The notes beneath the pieces were generated by a model, which was given only the letters and a program-made list of their open reading frames with translations, ran no database searches and had not been told where the DNA came from. Below, in pieces: positions 44,958 to 53,704 of a DNA stretch of 64,000 bases; position 1 is the stretch's first letter, and every line of letters begins with the position of its first letter. The position numbers and the translations under genes are program-made. This stretch comes from Hoeflea algicola. GTDB lineage: Bacteria; Pseudomonadota; Alphaproteobacteria; Rhizobiales; Rhizobiaceae. The DNA is taken from NCBI RefSeq assembly GCF_026619415.1, contig NZ_JAOVZR010000001.1, positions 2,108,001-2,172,000 of the forward strand, in the 5' to 3' direction.

Positions 44958-46474
44958 GCTTTTGCTCCCGCCATCGCCAGTCCCACGGCGTTCTTGTCGA
45001 CCGGGCCCTTGCTGGCATCGAACTCGGCCACGATCCGGCCCTTGAACATCACCAGAATCCGGTCTGACAACGCCAAGATTTCGTCGAGTTCCGATGAGAC
45101 GATCAGCACCCCGTCGCCCTCGTCGCGGGCATCAATCAGCCGCTGATGAATATACTCGATTGATCCGACATCAAGGCCACGGGTCGGCTGCGCCGCAATC
45201 AGGAACTTGGTGTCGCGGGACATTTCCCGGGCCACCACCAACTTTTGCTGATTGCCGCCGGACAAATGCCCGGCCGCGGCATAGACCGACGGCGTGCGAA
45301 CATCGAACTCGACAGCATTCTGCGCTGCATTTTCGCGGACCTTATCCCACTTGATCTCGAGCCCGGAAGAAAAGCGCTCGTCATAATAGGTGTCCAGCAC
45401 CATGTTTTCCGCGACCGTGAAACTGGGGATAATTCCGGTGCGTTGGCGGTCTTCCGGAATATGCGCAATACCCATCTTGTGGCGCGCCCTGGGTGATGCG
45501 CGTGTGATATCCTCGCCGGCATAGCGGATCGAACCGCCCACCACCTCGCGCAAGCCCGCCAGCGCCTCGACAAGCGCAGACTGGCCATTGCCCTGGACAC
45601 CTGCGATCCCAACGATTTCACCGCTCTTGATGGTGAAGTCGAGATGGTCGACAGCCACGGAATCATTCTCGTTGAGCACCACCAGGTCGCTCACTTCGAT
45701 CATCGACGGTCCCGGCTCATATGGTTTCTTGACAACATCGAAGCTCACCGGTCGTCCGACCATCATCTCGGCCAGATCAGTCGTAGACAATTTTTTCGGA
45801 TCGCCTTCACCAACAATTTCACCGCCGCGCAGGACGCTGATCCGATCCGCAATTTCGAGAATTTCGTTGAGCTTGTGGGTGATGAACACCAGCGCCTTGC
45901 CGGCATCGCGCAGGGATTTGACGATCTCGAAAAACTCAGAGACTTCCTGCGGTGTCAGCACTGCGGTCGGCTCATCAAGGATCAGCACTTCGGCAGAGCG
46001 AAACAGCACCTTGATGATTTCCACCCGCTGCTGGACACCCACCGGAAGGTTTTCAATCAGCGCGTCCGGATCGACCTCCAACCCGTATTGCTCGTGAATC
46101 TGCCTGACCTGAGCCCTGGCGGCGTCAAGATCCAGATAGTCCGCCCGGCCCGTCGGCTCGACACCGAGCACGACATTTTCGGCCACGGTGAAAACCGGGA
46201 CCAGCATGAAATGCTGATGCACCATGCCGATGCCGGCCTTGATCGCCGCACCCGGTCCATCAAAGGTCACAGGCTTGCCGTCGATCAGGATTTCGCCTTC
46301 ATCAGGTCGGTAGAGGCCACACAGCACATTCATCAGGGTAGACTTGCCTGCGCCGTTCTCCCCCAGCAGTCCGAGCACTTCACCACTGCGAATGGTCAGG
46401 TTGACGCCTGAATTGGCGACCACAGGGCCGAAACGTTTGGTAATTCCGCGAAGTTCGACATCCATCTCATACAC
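44954..46474 (-). CDS. BMP-family ABC transporter duplicated ATP-binding protein (YufO/RbsA-like)
   Basis: A 506-residue tandem ATPase. The first cassette has Walker A GENGAGKST, signature VGVQQRVEI and Walker B LILDEPTAVL. The second has the degenerate nucleotide loop GVQGNGQSA and the signature LSGGNQQKLV with AAQPTRGLD in place of the usual Walker B. This layout is standard for sugar/nucleoside importers. Start codon 46474 or 46465 are both possible. It is 249 bp downstream of the binding-protein gene and joined to the permeases by an ATGA overlap. Confidence 0.92.
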   Translation of the reverse strand: MYEMDVELRGITKRFGPVVANSGVNLTIRSGEVLGLLGENGAGKSTLMNVLCGLYRPDEGEILIDGKPVTFDGPGAAIKAGIGMVHQHFMLVPVFTVAENVVLGVEPTGRADYLDLDAARAQVRQIHEQYGLEVDPDALIENLPVGVQQRVEIIKVLFRSAEVLILDEPTAVLTPQEVSEFFEIVKSLRDAGKALVFITHKLNEILEIADRISVLRGGEIVGEGDPKKLSTTDLAEMMVGRPVSFDVVKKPYEPGPSMIEVSDLVVLNENDSVAVDHLDFTIKSGEIVGIAGVQGNGQSALVEALAGLREVVGGSIRYAGEDITRASPRARHKMGIAHIPEDRQRTGIIPSFTVAENMVLDTYYDERFSSGLEIKWDKVRENAAQNAVEFDVRTPSVYAAAGHLSGGNQQKLVVAREMSRDTKFLIAAQPTRGLDVGSIEYIHQRLIDARDEGDGVLIVSSELDEILALSDRILVMFKGRIVAEFDASKGPVDKNAVGLAMAGAKA

Positions 46475-46723
46475 TCTGATTTTTAGAGCTGACCATCCTC
46501 AGATGCGACTGCGTGAGCGTTGGCCACCGAAGAACCGCAAAAAATGCAGAGCGAATCCATTCAGCAAGCACGTAGGGTATCTGCAGATATTCCGGCCCTG
46601 GCAGCACGAAAAATCCACCCGCTTCAATTAAATCTTCTGCAATGGATAGGCCCGGAAACCAAGCGAGCAACCGGGCCAGGAAATGGGGTCGACCCACCCC
46701 TGGCTCGATGTGCTGCCGATGCG

Positions 46724-47755
46724 TTACTTGTTGTCGACAGAAATCGATCCGTCGATGATGCCGGCGCGAATGGTTTCGAGTTCCTGCTTCAACTCGGCCG
46801 GAACCGCATCTTCCAGATCATGGAACGGCGCCAGGTCGACACCACCATTGGCCAGCGATCCCTCAAGCACGCCACCTTCGAATTTGTCATCCATCACGCT
46901 CTTGATGACATCAAGCACGGTGGCGTCCATCCGCTTGGTGATGGATGTCAGATACACCTGCTTGTGCTCTGGGTCGCTGAGATAGAGATCGGCATCGACA
47001 CCGATGATCTTGAGCTTGTCGGCACCGAGCTCAGCGGCCAGCGTTGCCGATCCGAGGCCAACCGGCCCGGCCACGGGAACGATGATATCGGCACCTTCGT
47101 CATAAAGGTTCTGGGCAAATGCGCGGCCATCATCGAGCGACTCGAAATTGTTGGTGAACAGGCCCTCGCGGGCTTTCGGGTCCCAGCCGAGCACGGTGAC
47201 AGAGGTGCCCTTCTGTTCATTGTAATAGCTGGCACCGGCGGAAAAACCGTCCATGAAAATCGTCACCGGGGGAATGTTGATCCCGCCAAACACGCCGAGC
47301 ACACCGGTCTTGCTCATTCCGGCGGCGAGGTAGCCAGCGAGGAAGGCAGCTTCGTCGGTGGCATAAACCTGGCCCAGAATATTGGGCACCATCGGGTCAT
47401 AGGCAAAATCGACGATCGAGAATTTCTGATCCGGGTTGGCCAGCGCCGCATTCTTGGTGGCGTCGCCAAGCAGGAAGCCAACGGTGATGATCACGTCGCA
47501 TTGGCCGCCGATCAGCGAATTGATATTCGCCTCGTAATCTGTCTCTGCCTGGGATTCGAGAAACCGACCTTCAATGCCGAGCTCTGCCTTGGCGTCCTCG
47601 ACACCCTTCCATGCTGTCTGGTTGAAGCTGTTATCGTCAATACCGCCGGTATCGGTGACCTGGCAGGCGGTAAATGCCGCCGCCATCGGCGCAGACGCGA
47701 GAAGAAATGCTGCCGCGATTGCGAGACAGCCCGAGCTTTTCCGAACATGCTTCAT
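46724..47755 (-). CDS. BMP-family ABC transporter substrate-binding protein
   Basis: A 343-residue periplasmic protein of the basic membrane protein (Bmp/Med) family with a Sec signal peptide (MKHVRKSSGCLAIAAAFLLA, cleavage after AAA). Family blocks are TDTGGIDDNSFNQTAW, ADIIVPVAGPVGLGS and IGVDADLY. Such proteins bind purine nucleosides or related compounds, and the ligand here is unknown. The ATG at 47755 has a GGAGGT site. A perfect FNR/FixK-like box lies about 128 bp upstream. Confidence 0.9.
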   Translation of the reverse strand: MKHVRKSSGCLAIAAAFLLASAPMAAAFTACQVTDTGGIDDNSFNQTAWKGVEDAKAELGIEGRFLESQAETDYEANINSLIGGQCDVIITVGFLLGDATKNAALANPDQKFSIVDFAYDPMVPNILGQVYATDEAAFLAGYLAAGMSKTGVLGVFGGINIPPVTIFMDGFSAGASYYNEQKGTSVTVLGWDPKAREGLFTNNFESLDDGRAFAQNLYDEGADIIVPVAGPVGLGSATLAAELGADKLKIIGVDADLYLSDPEHKQVYLTSITKRMDATVLDVIKSVMDDKFEGGVLEGSLANGGVDLAPFHDLEDAVPAELKQELETIRAGIIDGSISVDNK

Positions 47756-47876
47756 GATAACCTCCACCTAGGGTTCGCGCTTCGATCACCAATCCGCAGG
47801 GAGGCAGCATGCCGTTCCCGTCGGTATGATCAAACAACGCCTGACTGAAACCTTAACGTCTGTTCATGCAGTCCCA

Positions 47877-47890
47877 TTGATATACATCAA
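47877..47890. promoter_or_regulatory. FNR/FixK-type box upstream of the BMP binding-protein gene
   Basis: TTGATATACATCAA is a perfect match to the TTGAT-N4-ATCAA palindrome used by FNR, FnrL and FixK regulators. It is centred about 128 bp upstream of the minus-strand ATG at 47755 and 84 bp after the stop of the small gene at 47975. If used, the BMP/P450 operon would respond to low oxygen. That use is inferred. Confidence 0.6.
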
Positions 47891-47974
47891 CCGGGGGGAA
47901 AATAATATGCGGACGGTCTTCATCCTCGCCTCCCGCCGCGTGGCCCCAACCTGCGAACTGGTTGGGTACCGCGA

Positions 47975-48346
47975 TTATTGCGGTGCGCGCCGGATGTTGA
48001 GTTTGAGAAACGCAACCAGCAGCGCCAAGGCCAGTGTCGGCCCGCTGCCGACACCAATCATCGCGTCGTTGTCGCGCGAATCCGATTGTCGCAGCGTACA
48101 GTGCCAGTCGCCATCCGCCTCATGCGCCTTGCCCTTGAGCGTGATCGACCAACCGGGCAGGTGGGTGTTGACCATGTGCAGTGCCGCATCGGTTGGATGG
48201 CGTGCCGCCAGAGCGCCGGATTCGCCAAAGTTCTCATTCGGAAATGCAGCTTGAAGCGCACCGATCACTTCCGCATAGAGCTCTGCGTCGAGATCTCGCG
48301 CCCGCGAAACCCGGTTTAGAATATCGGCCAGACCATTGATCACCAT
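47975..48346 (-). CDS. Conserved hypothetical protein, ABA-sandwich-like
   Basis: A 123-residue cytoplasmic protein. It reads as an alpha-helical N-terminus (LADILNRVSRARDLDAELYAE) followed by strands with HPTDAALHMVNTHLPGWSITL and a C-terminal helix GPTLALALLVAFLKL. This pattern resembles small phage-ABA-sandwich proteins common in alphaproteobacteria. GAGGA precedes the ATG. The function is unknown. It lies between the BMP transporter and the site-2 protease, with 72 bp to the latter's stop codon. Confidence 0.65.
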   Translation of the reverse strand: MVINGLADILNRVSRARDLDAELYAEVIGALQAAFPNENFGESGALAARHPTDAALHMVNTHLPGWSITLKGKAHEADGDWHCTLRQSDSRDNDAMIGVGSGPTLALALLVAFLKLNIRRAPQ

Positions 48347-48418
48347 AGTGTCCTCATTCCTCAGATTTGCTTGCTCGTTACTTCACCGTTTCGGACGGAA
48401 CCGTCGCCCTGACGGGGG

Positions 48419-49564
48419 CTAATGCCCCGTCTTCATTGGGGTGCCTATTTCCTGCTGCAACGCCAGATAGTGCACGAGATCGGAGAGCGAAATCACGCCG
48501 ATCAGTTTGCCGGCATCGGCCACCATCAGCTTGCGCCGCGTGCCGGCGCCCAGCCGCTTGAACACTTCGTCAAGCGGTGTATCTGGCGTCACCATGTTGT
48601 CGGGGCCAGCCGGAGTTGCCACCTCAAAAACCCGTCTGGTGGACCATTCAACCCGATCGATCGATCCTGCACCGGCCGTATCGACATAGCCGAACAGACG
48701 CCCCTGCGAGAGAACCGGCACGAAGCTTACGCCATGGCGCAGCATCACATCGTCGACCAACTGCGCAATCGATGCATCGGCATCCACCGTCCAGAGCAGA
48801 TCGCTCATCAGCATCCGTGCCGACTTGCCCCGCAACGCATTCTTGACAAGCAGGTTCTGGTAGCTGCCACTGGAGGCATTGATGACGAAAAAGCCGATCA
48901 GGATCTGCCACACGCCACCAATACCCTGGCCGCCGAACACGGCGAAAGCGCCCGTAACCATCAAAAAAAGACCGAAAAACGTGCCAATACGGCTGGAAAT
49001 TCGTGTCGCTCGCACCACATCACCGGTCACCTGCCAGATCGCCGCGCGGAAAACCCGACCACCATCAAGCGGGAACGCCGGAACCATGTTGAACACGGCG
49101 AGCACCAGATTGATCAATGCCAGATATCCAAGCACCGCTCCAATCGCGCCGATATTGTCGCCGTCGATGAACGGGCCTGACGCCAGATAGAACAGACCGG
49201 CCAGCGCCAAACTCATCAACGGCCCGGCAATGGCAATCTGGAATTCGGATTTCGGCGTGTGCGGCTCTTCACCGAGTTCGGCCACACCACCAAAGATGAA
49301 CAGGGTGATACCGCCGATCTCCAGACCATAGGCCCGTGCCACCACCGAATGCGCCAGTTCATGCAGGACCAGCGAGACAAACATCCCGAGCATCGCAACT
49401 ATGCCTAGGGTCGTGTAAAACGTGGCCGTCTGGGCGGGCAACATCTCCGGGAAATAGGAGGTCGACAGGCTCCACACGATCAGTGCGGCGATCAAAAGCC
49501 AGCTAGGGTCTACCCGGAGCTTGAAGCCGAAAATTTCAAAAAGCTGGACCGCATTCTTGAACAT
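48419..49564 (-). CDS. Site-2 protease family (M50) membrane metalloprotease with CBS domains
   Basis: A 381-residue intramembrane protease. HELAH (zinc His68, His72 with Glu69) lies in the helix LVLHELAHSVVARAYG. The second metal element is in FPLDGGRVFRA (Asp). There are about six helices in the first 220 residues. Two CBS domains occupy the C-terminal part (MSDLLWTVDADASIAQLVDD; DNMVTPDTPLDEVFKRLGAG; MVADAGKLIGVISLSDLV). Such proteins cleave membrane-bound regulators and may sense adenosyl ligands by CBS. The target is unknown. The start ATG 49564 lacks a strong ribosome site nearby. Confidence 0.9.
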   Translation of the reverse strand: MFKNAVQLFEIFGFKLRVDPSWLLIAALIVWSLSTSYFPEMLPAQTATFYTTLGIVAMLGMFVSLVLHELAHSVVARAYGLEIGGITLFIFGGVAELGEEPHTPKSEFQIAIAGPLMSLALAGLFYLASGPFIDGDNIGAIGAVLGYLALINLVLAVFNMVPAFPLDGGRVFRAAIWQVTGDVVRATRISSRIGTFFGLFLMVTGAFAVFGGQGIGGVWQILIGFFVINASSGSYQNLLVKNALRGKSARMLMSDLLWTVDADASIAQLVDDVMLRHGVSFVPVLSQGRLFGYVDTAGAGSIDRVEWSTRRVFEVATPAGPDNMVTPDTPLDEVFKRLGAGTRRKLMVADAGKLIGVISLSDLVHYLALQQEIGTPMKTGH

Positions 49565-49695
49565 GATGTCTCTCGCTGCCTGCTGCTGTTGGCTTACAAT
49601 GCACCAGACTGGCGAGCGGCGTATTGATCGACGTCATGTTGCGCGAAAGATCACACCGCTGGCTCGCGATGACTTTTTGCCCCTAGCCCTGCCCC

Positions 49696-50601
49696 CTATT
49701 CAAGCCGTGCAGGAAACCCATCAGCGCGCAGATCCGTCTCGAGCACATCCTCCAGCAGCTTGACGATCTGGGTCGATTGCGCCTCCCCGCCATAGGCTGC
49801 CTTGCCGCGCACGAAGGTCTGGTTGGTCAGCCCGGCCAGGTCCATTGGTACGCCGAATTCGCGGCCGAAATTCATTGCAAAGCCAAGATCCTTGAGCGCC
49901 AGATCCATGTTGAACGCCACATCATAGCTGCCATTGAGAATGAGCTGTCCTTCAGTCTCATGCACGAAACTCGAGCCGGAACTGGCGGCAATGGCTTCCC
50001 ACGCAGTCTTCAGGTCGAGCCCGCCACGCTTGGCCAGCATCAAGGCTTCGCCATCAGCAACCAGATGGATGAAGGCCAGCATGTTGGTGATCACCTTGAT
50101 GATCGACGCAGAGCCGAGAGGTCCCATGTGAAAGATCTTGTCACCCATCGCCTCAAACGCAGGCTTGTGCTTGTTGAACAGCTGCTGTTCGCCGCCGGCA
50201 AGCACGGTGATCTTGCCTTGCGCCGCCAGATGCACCCCGCCGGTCACCGGTGCCTCCATCGTCTCCACGCCCTTGGCTGAGGCGATCGTGGCAAGCCTCA
50301 AGATGTCGTCGCGGCCCAGCGTCGACATCTCGATCCATGTGGTGCCGGGCCTGGCAGTGGTCAGCATTTCGGTGAGCACTTTTTCCGACACTGCCGGCGA
50401 TGGCAGGCAGGTGATGATCGCGTCGCAGTCGCGCGCCAGTTCCGCCGGACTGTCAGCCCAGATGCAGCCCTTGCCCATATCCAGATGACGCTTGGCCAAA
50501 GACGGATCGATATCGGTGACCGAAACGTCAAAGCCTTCGCGCAACAGGCTTGCCGCCATATGCCCGCCGAGATTGCCCAGGCCGATGAAACCATAGCGCA
50601 T
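49696..50601 (-). CDS. NAD(P)-dependent oxidoreductase, 3-hydroxyisobutyrate-dehydrogenase family
   Basis: A 301-residue beta-hydroxyacid dehydrogenase. The N-terminal Rossmann motif GFIGLGNLGGHMA, the substrate segment EAPVTGGVHLAAQG, and the catalytic Lys in IIKVITNML fit the family. The ATG at 50601 gives a native start MRYGFIGLG; a longer in-frame start was rejected. It is the last gene of the methylated-amine operon, 47 bp after the ALDH gene, and may reduce or oxidise a semialdehyde/hydroxyacid produced there. Confidence 0.88.
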   Translation of the reverse strand: MRYGFIGLGNLGGHMAASLLREGFDVSVTDIDPSLAKRHLDMGKGCIWADSPAELARDCDAIITCLPSPAVSEKVLTEMLTTARPGTTWIEMSTLGRDDILRLATIASAKGVETMEAPVTGGVHLAAQGKITVLAGGEQQLFNKHKPAFEAMGDKIFHMGPLGSASIIKVITNMLAFIHLVADGEALMLAKRGGLDLKTAWEAIAASSGSSFVHETEGQLILNGSYDVAFNMDLALKDLGFAMNFGREFGVPMDLAGLTNQTFVRGKAAYGGEAQSTQIVKLLEDVLETDLRADGFPARLE

Positions 50602-50648
50602 GGTGATGCTCCAAATATGCAAGTTCAGATGATAGTGAATGCGCGGTT

Positions 50649-52085
50649 TTAGCCGTGGCCGATCAGCGCCTTGGTTTCGAGATAATCGCACATGCCCCAG
50701 TCGGCATATTCGCGGCCATTGCCCGATTGCTTGTAGCCACCGAATGGGGCGAACATGTCTGCATCGGGGTAGTTGATATGCACTTGCCCGGCGCGCATCT
50801 GCCGCGCGATCACCCGCCCATGTTCGAGATCGCCGGACTGCACATAGGCGGCAAGCCCGTAGACCGTGTCATTGGCGATTTCGACCGCCTGCTCTTCCGT
50901 ATCGTAAGGCATGATGGCGAGCACCGGACCGAAGATTTCCTCGCGCGCGATCCGCATGTCAGGCGTCACGCCGCCAAACACGGTCGGCTTCACGTAGTAG
51001 CCATGGCTCAGCCCTTCGGGCCGGTCGCGCCCGCCGGTCACCAGCGTCGCACCATCCTGAATGCCTGACGCGATCAAGCCTTGAATCTTGTCATACTGAA
51101 CCTGGCTGATCACCGGCCCCAGATTGGTTTTCGGATCACGCGGATCGCCGGTGACAAGTTGCTCAGCGGCCTGTTTTGCAATCGCCATTGCTTCCTCATG
51201 GCGGTCCCGTGGTACCAGCATCCGTGTCGGCGCATCGCAGGACTGGCCGCTGTTGCCGAAGCACCACTCGACGCCACTGCTCACCGCGGCTTTGAGATCA
51301 GCATCTGCCAGAATGATGTTGGGTGATTTGCCACCCAGTTCCTGCGCCACGCGCTTGACCGTATCGGCTGCTGACTTGGCCACAAGGATGCCCGCCCGCG
51401 TCGATCCGGTGAAGGAGACGATGTCGATATCGGGATGGCTGCTCAGCACCTGGCCCACGCCGGGGCCGTCGCCATTGAGCAGATTGAATACGCCCGCAGG
51501 CACGCCTGCCTCATGCAGGATCTCGGCAAACACAATGCCGCTCAGGGGCGCGATTTCACTCGGCTTGAGCACCATGGTGCAGCCCGCAGCCAACGCCGGC
51601 GCCACCTTGGAGGCAATCTGGTTCATCGGCCAGTTCCACGGCGTGATCAGGCCGGCAACCCCGATAGCTTCGTGCATGATCAGTGTCGTGCCGCGTTTTT
51701 CTTCAAATGCAAAACCCTTCAGCGCCGTCATCGTTGCTTCGATATGGCTCAGCCCGGAGGCCGCCTGCTCGGATCGAGACATCTTCGAGGGTGCGCCCAT
51801 TTCCATGGTGATCGCTTCGGCGATCTCGTCCAGCCGCGCTTCATAGCCATCGCGGATACGACCGAGCAACGCCAGCCGATCCGCCACCGACCAGGCGCTG
51901 AATGCCGGAAATGCCGCCCGCGCTGCTGCGATGGCTTTTTCGGCATCTTGCCGGGTGCCAATCGCCACGCGAGCTACGCTTACCTCGGTGGCCGGGTTGA
52001 CAACGTGCATCATCGTCGCCCCGGAGGAAGGCTCGACCCAGCCCCCATTAATATAAAACCGTGCAATATTGTCCGGGATGCTCAT
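50649..52085 (-). CDS. NAD(P)-dependent aldehyde dehydrogenase
   Basis: A 478-residue ALDH. The catalytic Cys in GNSGQSCDAPTR (about 288) and Glu in QELGGKSPN (about 254), the NAD-binding WNWPMNQI, FTGSTRAG and the EEIFGPVLAIMPY block are all intact. The start MSIPDNIARFYINGG is normal. It lies 10 bp after mttB. It may oxidise an aldehyde such as formaldehyde-derived or betaine-aldehyde-type compounds released by the demethylation pathway; the substrate is inferred. Confidence 0.9.
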   Translation of the reverse strand: MSIPDNIARFYINGGWVEPSSGATMMHVVNPATEVSVARVAIGTRQDAEKAIAAARAAFPAFSAWSVADRLALLGRIRDGYEARLDEIAEAITMEMGAPSKMSRSEQAASGLSHIEATMTALKGFAFEEKRGTTLIMHEAIGVAGLITPWNWPMNQIASKVAPALAAGCTMVLKPSEIAPLSGIVFAEILHEAGVPAGVFNLLNGDGPGVGQVLSSHPDIDIVSFTGSTRAGILVAKSAADTVKRVAQELGGKSPNIILADADLKAAVSSGVEWCFGNSGQSCDAPTRMLVPRDRHEEAMAIAKQAAEQLVTGDPRDPKTNLGPVISQVQYDKIQGLIASGIQDGATLVTGGRDRPEGLSHGYYVKPTVFGGVTPDMRIAREEIFGPVLAIMPYDTEEQAVEIANDTVYGLAAYVQSGDLEHGRVIARQMRAGQVHINYPDADMFAPFGGYKQSGNGREYADWGMCDYLETKALIGHG

Positions 52086-52095
52086 CGATCATGCC

Positions 52096-53670
52096 TTATA
52101 CGTAAATGTTGAACGCCGCACGGATTGCAGCGTCGGTCGCGGCATCAAACAAGGGAGCCGAAGACTGCGCCAGAATTTTGTTTTTCCGTTCAATCGCCTT
52201 TTGTACCAGATCCGGCTTGCCGATTTCAGCCCATTCCTTCGGGCTGGTCCGGTCGGCGACCACAGGGTAGACATATTCGGTCTGCATCACGCCCAGCGTC
52301 TGCGGATGACCGAGATAGTGGCCGGGACCCTCCAGGCAAACCTCTCGCATCGCGTCCAGGCTGACGCTGTCCTCGGTCACATCGATCCCGCGCACGCAGC
52401 GCAACACCTGGCCCAGCAGGTCGTCACCAAGCACCAGCGATTCCATGCAGAACCCGAGCAGCGAGGCGTGCATGCCGACCGCTTCATAGACCATGTTGAG
52501 ACCACTCAGCCCCGCCATGGTGTTGGAGATCGCCTGCTCCCAGCCGGCCTGCATGTCGGGCAGTTTCGCATCGGCGATACCGGCGGCGGCGCCACCCGGC
52601 AAGCCGTAAAATCGGTGCATCTGGGCACATCCGGCCGACAGCAGCGCCTGTTCGCCGGAGCCGCCCGACATCGCCCCTGTGCGCAAATCGGAAACGAAAG
52701 GCCATGTGCCGAACACCGCCGGATGGCCCGGCGCCATGGCGTTGACATAGACCACGCCTGCCAGGCATTCAGCCACCGCCTGCACGATCGCGGTGGCCAG
52801 CAGCGCCGGAGCAGTGGCGCCCGCCTGCCCGGCTGAAAGCAGCAGCACCGGCATGCCCGCGCGAACGCATTTTTCCATGGTGACGCAGCTCTCTTCTGCA
52901 AACCGCATCGGCGGCACCACAAAGCAATTGGAATTGGAGACGAACGGCCGGGCCCGCCAGTTGGCCTCACCGCCGGCAATCATGTGAATGAGATCGAGGC
53001 AGCCTTCGAAATGAGACGGATCAGAAAAACTGGTGCCGACATGCTTGGTGGTGCCTGCGCAACAGGCATAGATGGTGTTGATGTCCATCTCGTAATTGTC
53101 GACCACGTCGCGGCAGACCATGGTGCGCTGAAAGAAGTGCACATTGTCGAGCGCGTGGGTGATCCGCGCCGCGTCATACAGATCCTTCGCCGTCGACTCG
53201 CGATAATTCCGGTTCTCGACATCGACAATGTGGACCGCAGCACCAGCCGTGCCGTAATGAACCCGGGTTCCGGACAGATCGAGATCGTGGGCCGGATCGC
53301 GTCCGAACAGCACCAGATCCTTGTTGGCGAGCGCCAGCATGTCCTCGACCAGCGCACGCGGAAAGCGGATGCGCCCGTCATCACCAAGGATAGCGCCTGC
53401 GCCGGTGAGAATTTCAACACCCGACGGCGGAGCCTGCGAAAGCCCTATGGTTTCCAGCGCATCGAGTGCTGCCTCGTGAATGCGAAGCACATTGGCGTGG
53501 CTCAGCGGTGAATATTGCCCACCGCTCATTCCAGCCCGTATTGGCCTGAGATTGACAGCCAGCGGTGCCGATCTGGCGGCTACCCGGCTGGCGCGCCCGC
53601 CAGAACGGCGGCGCTGCTTTACAGCTTCAGGAGACTCGATTGCAGTGTTGGTTTCAGTTGCGATGTCCAT
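52096..53670 (-). CDS. Trimethylamine-methyltransferase (MttB)-family protein, non-pyrrolysine type
   Basis: A 524-residue TIM-barrel methyltransferase of the MttB superfamily. Family blocks YSPLSHANVLRIHEAALDAL, GTAGAAVHIVDVENR, GTSFSDPSHF and NAMAPGHPAVFGTWPF are seen. There is no in-frame TAG, so no pyrrolysine is used, as in glycine-betaine-type (MtgB-like) members. Such enzymes move a methyl group from a quaternary amine to a corrinoid protein. No corrinoid-binding protein is encoded nearby, so the acceptor is unclear. A GGAG site supports ATG 53670; starts up to 33 bp upstream are possible. Arg-rich residues follow the start. Confidence 0.88.
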   Translation of the reverse strand: MDIATETNTAIESPEAVKQRRRSGGRASRVAARSAPLAVNLRPIRAGMSGGQYSPLSHANVLRIHEAALDALETIGLSQAPPSGVEILTGAGAILGDDGRIRFPRALVEDMLALANKDLVLFGRDPAHDLDLSGTRVHYGTAGAAVHIVDVENRNYRESTAKDLYDAARITHALDNVHFFQRTMVCRDVVDNYEMDINTIYACCAGTTKHVGTSFSDPSHFEGCLDLIHMIAGGEANWRARPFVSNSNCFVVPPMRFAEESCVTMEKCVRAGMPVLLLSAGQAGATAPALLATAIVQAVAECLAGVVYVNAMAPGHPAVFGTWPFVSDLRTGAMSGGSGEQALLSAGCAQMHRFYGLPGGAAAGIADAKLPDMQAGWEQAISNTMAGLSGLNMVYEAVGMHASLLGFCMESLVLGDDLLGQVLRCVRGIDVTEDSVSLDAMREVCLEGPGHYLGHPQTLGVMQTEYVYPVVADRTSPKEWAEIGKPDLVQKAIERKNKILAQSSAPLFDAATDAAIRAAFNIYV

Positions 53671-53704
53671 CTTGGTCTCCATGAGGTCCGAAGCAGATTT
53701 CAAG

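Noticed and set aside
46686-46695. GGGTCGACCC palindrome as terminator of the BMP binding-protein gene
   Set aside because: The stem is only 10 bp without a loop or T-run, so there is no support for intrinsic termination.
46467-46697. A 76-codon minus-strand frame between the BMP binding protein and ATPase genes
   Set aside because: It lacks a good ribosome site and family features and overlaps the ATPase start; treated as non-coding leader.
52096-53670. Pyrrolysine-containing MttB
   Set aside because: No in-frame TAG occurs in the gene and the frame is uninterrupted, so it is a non-pyrrolysine member.
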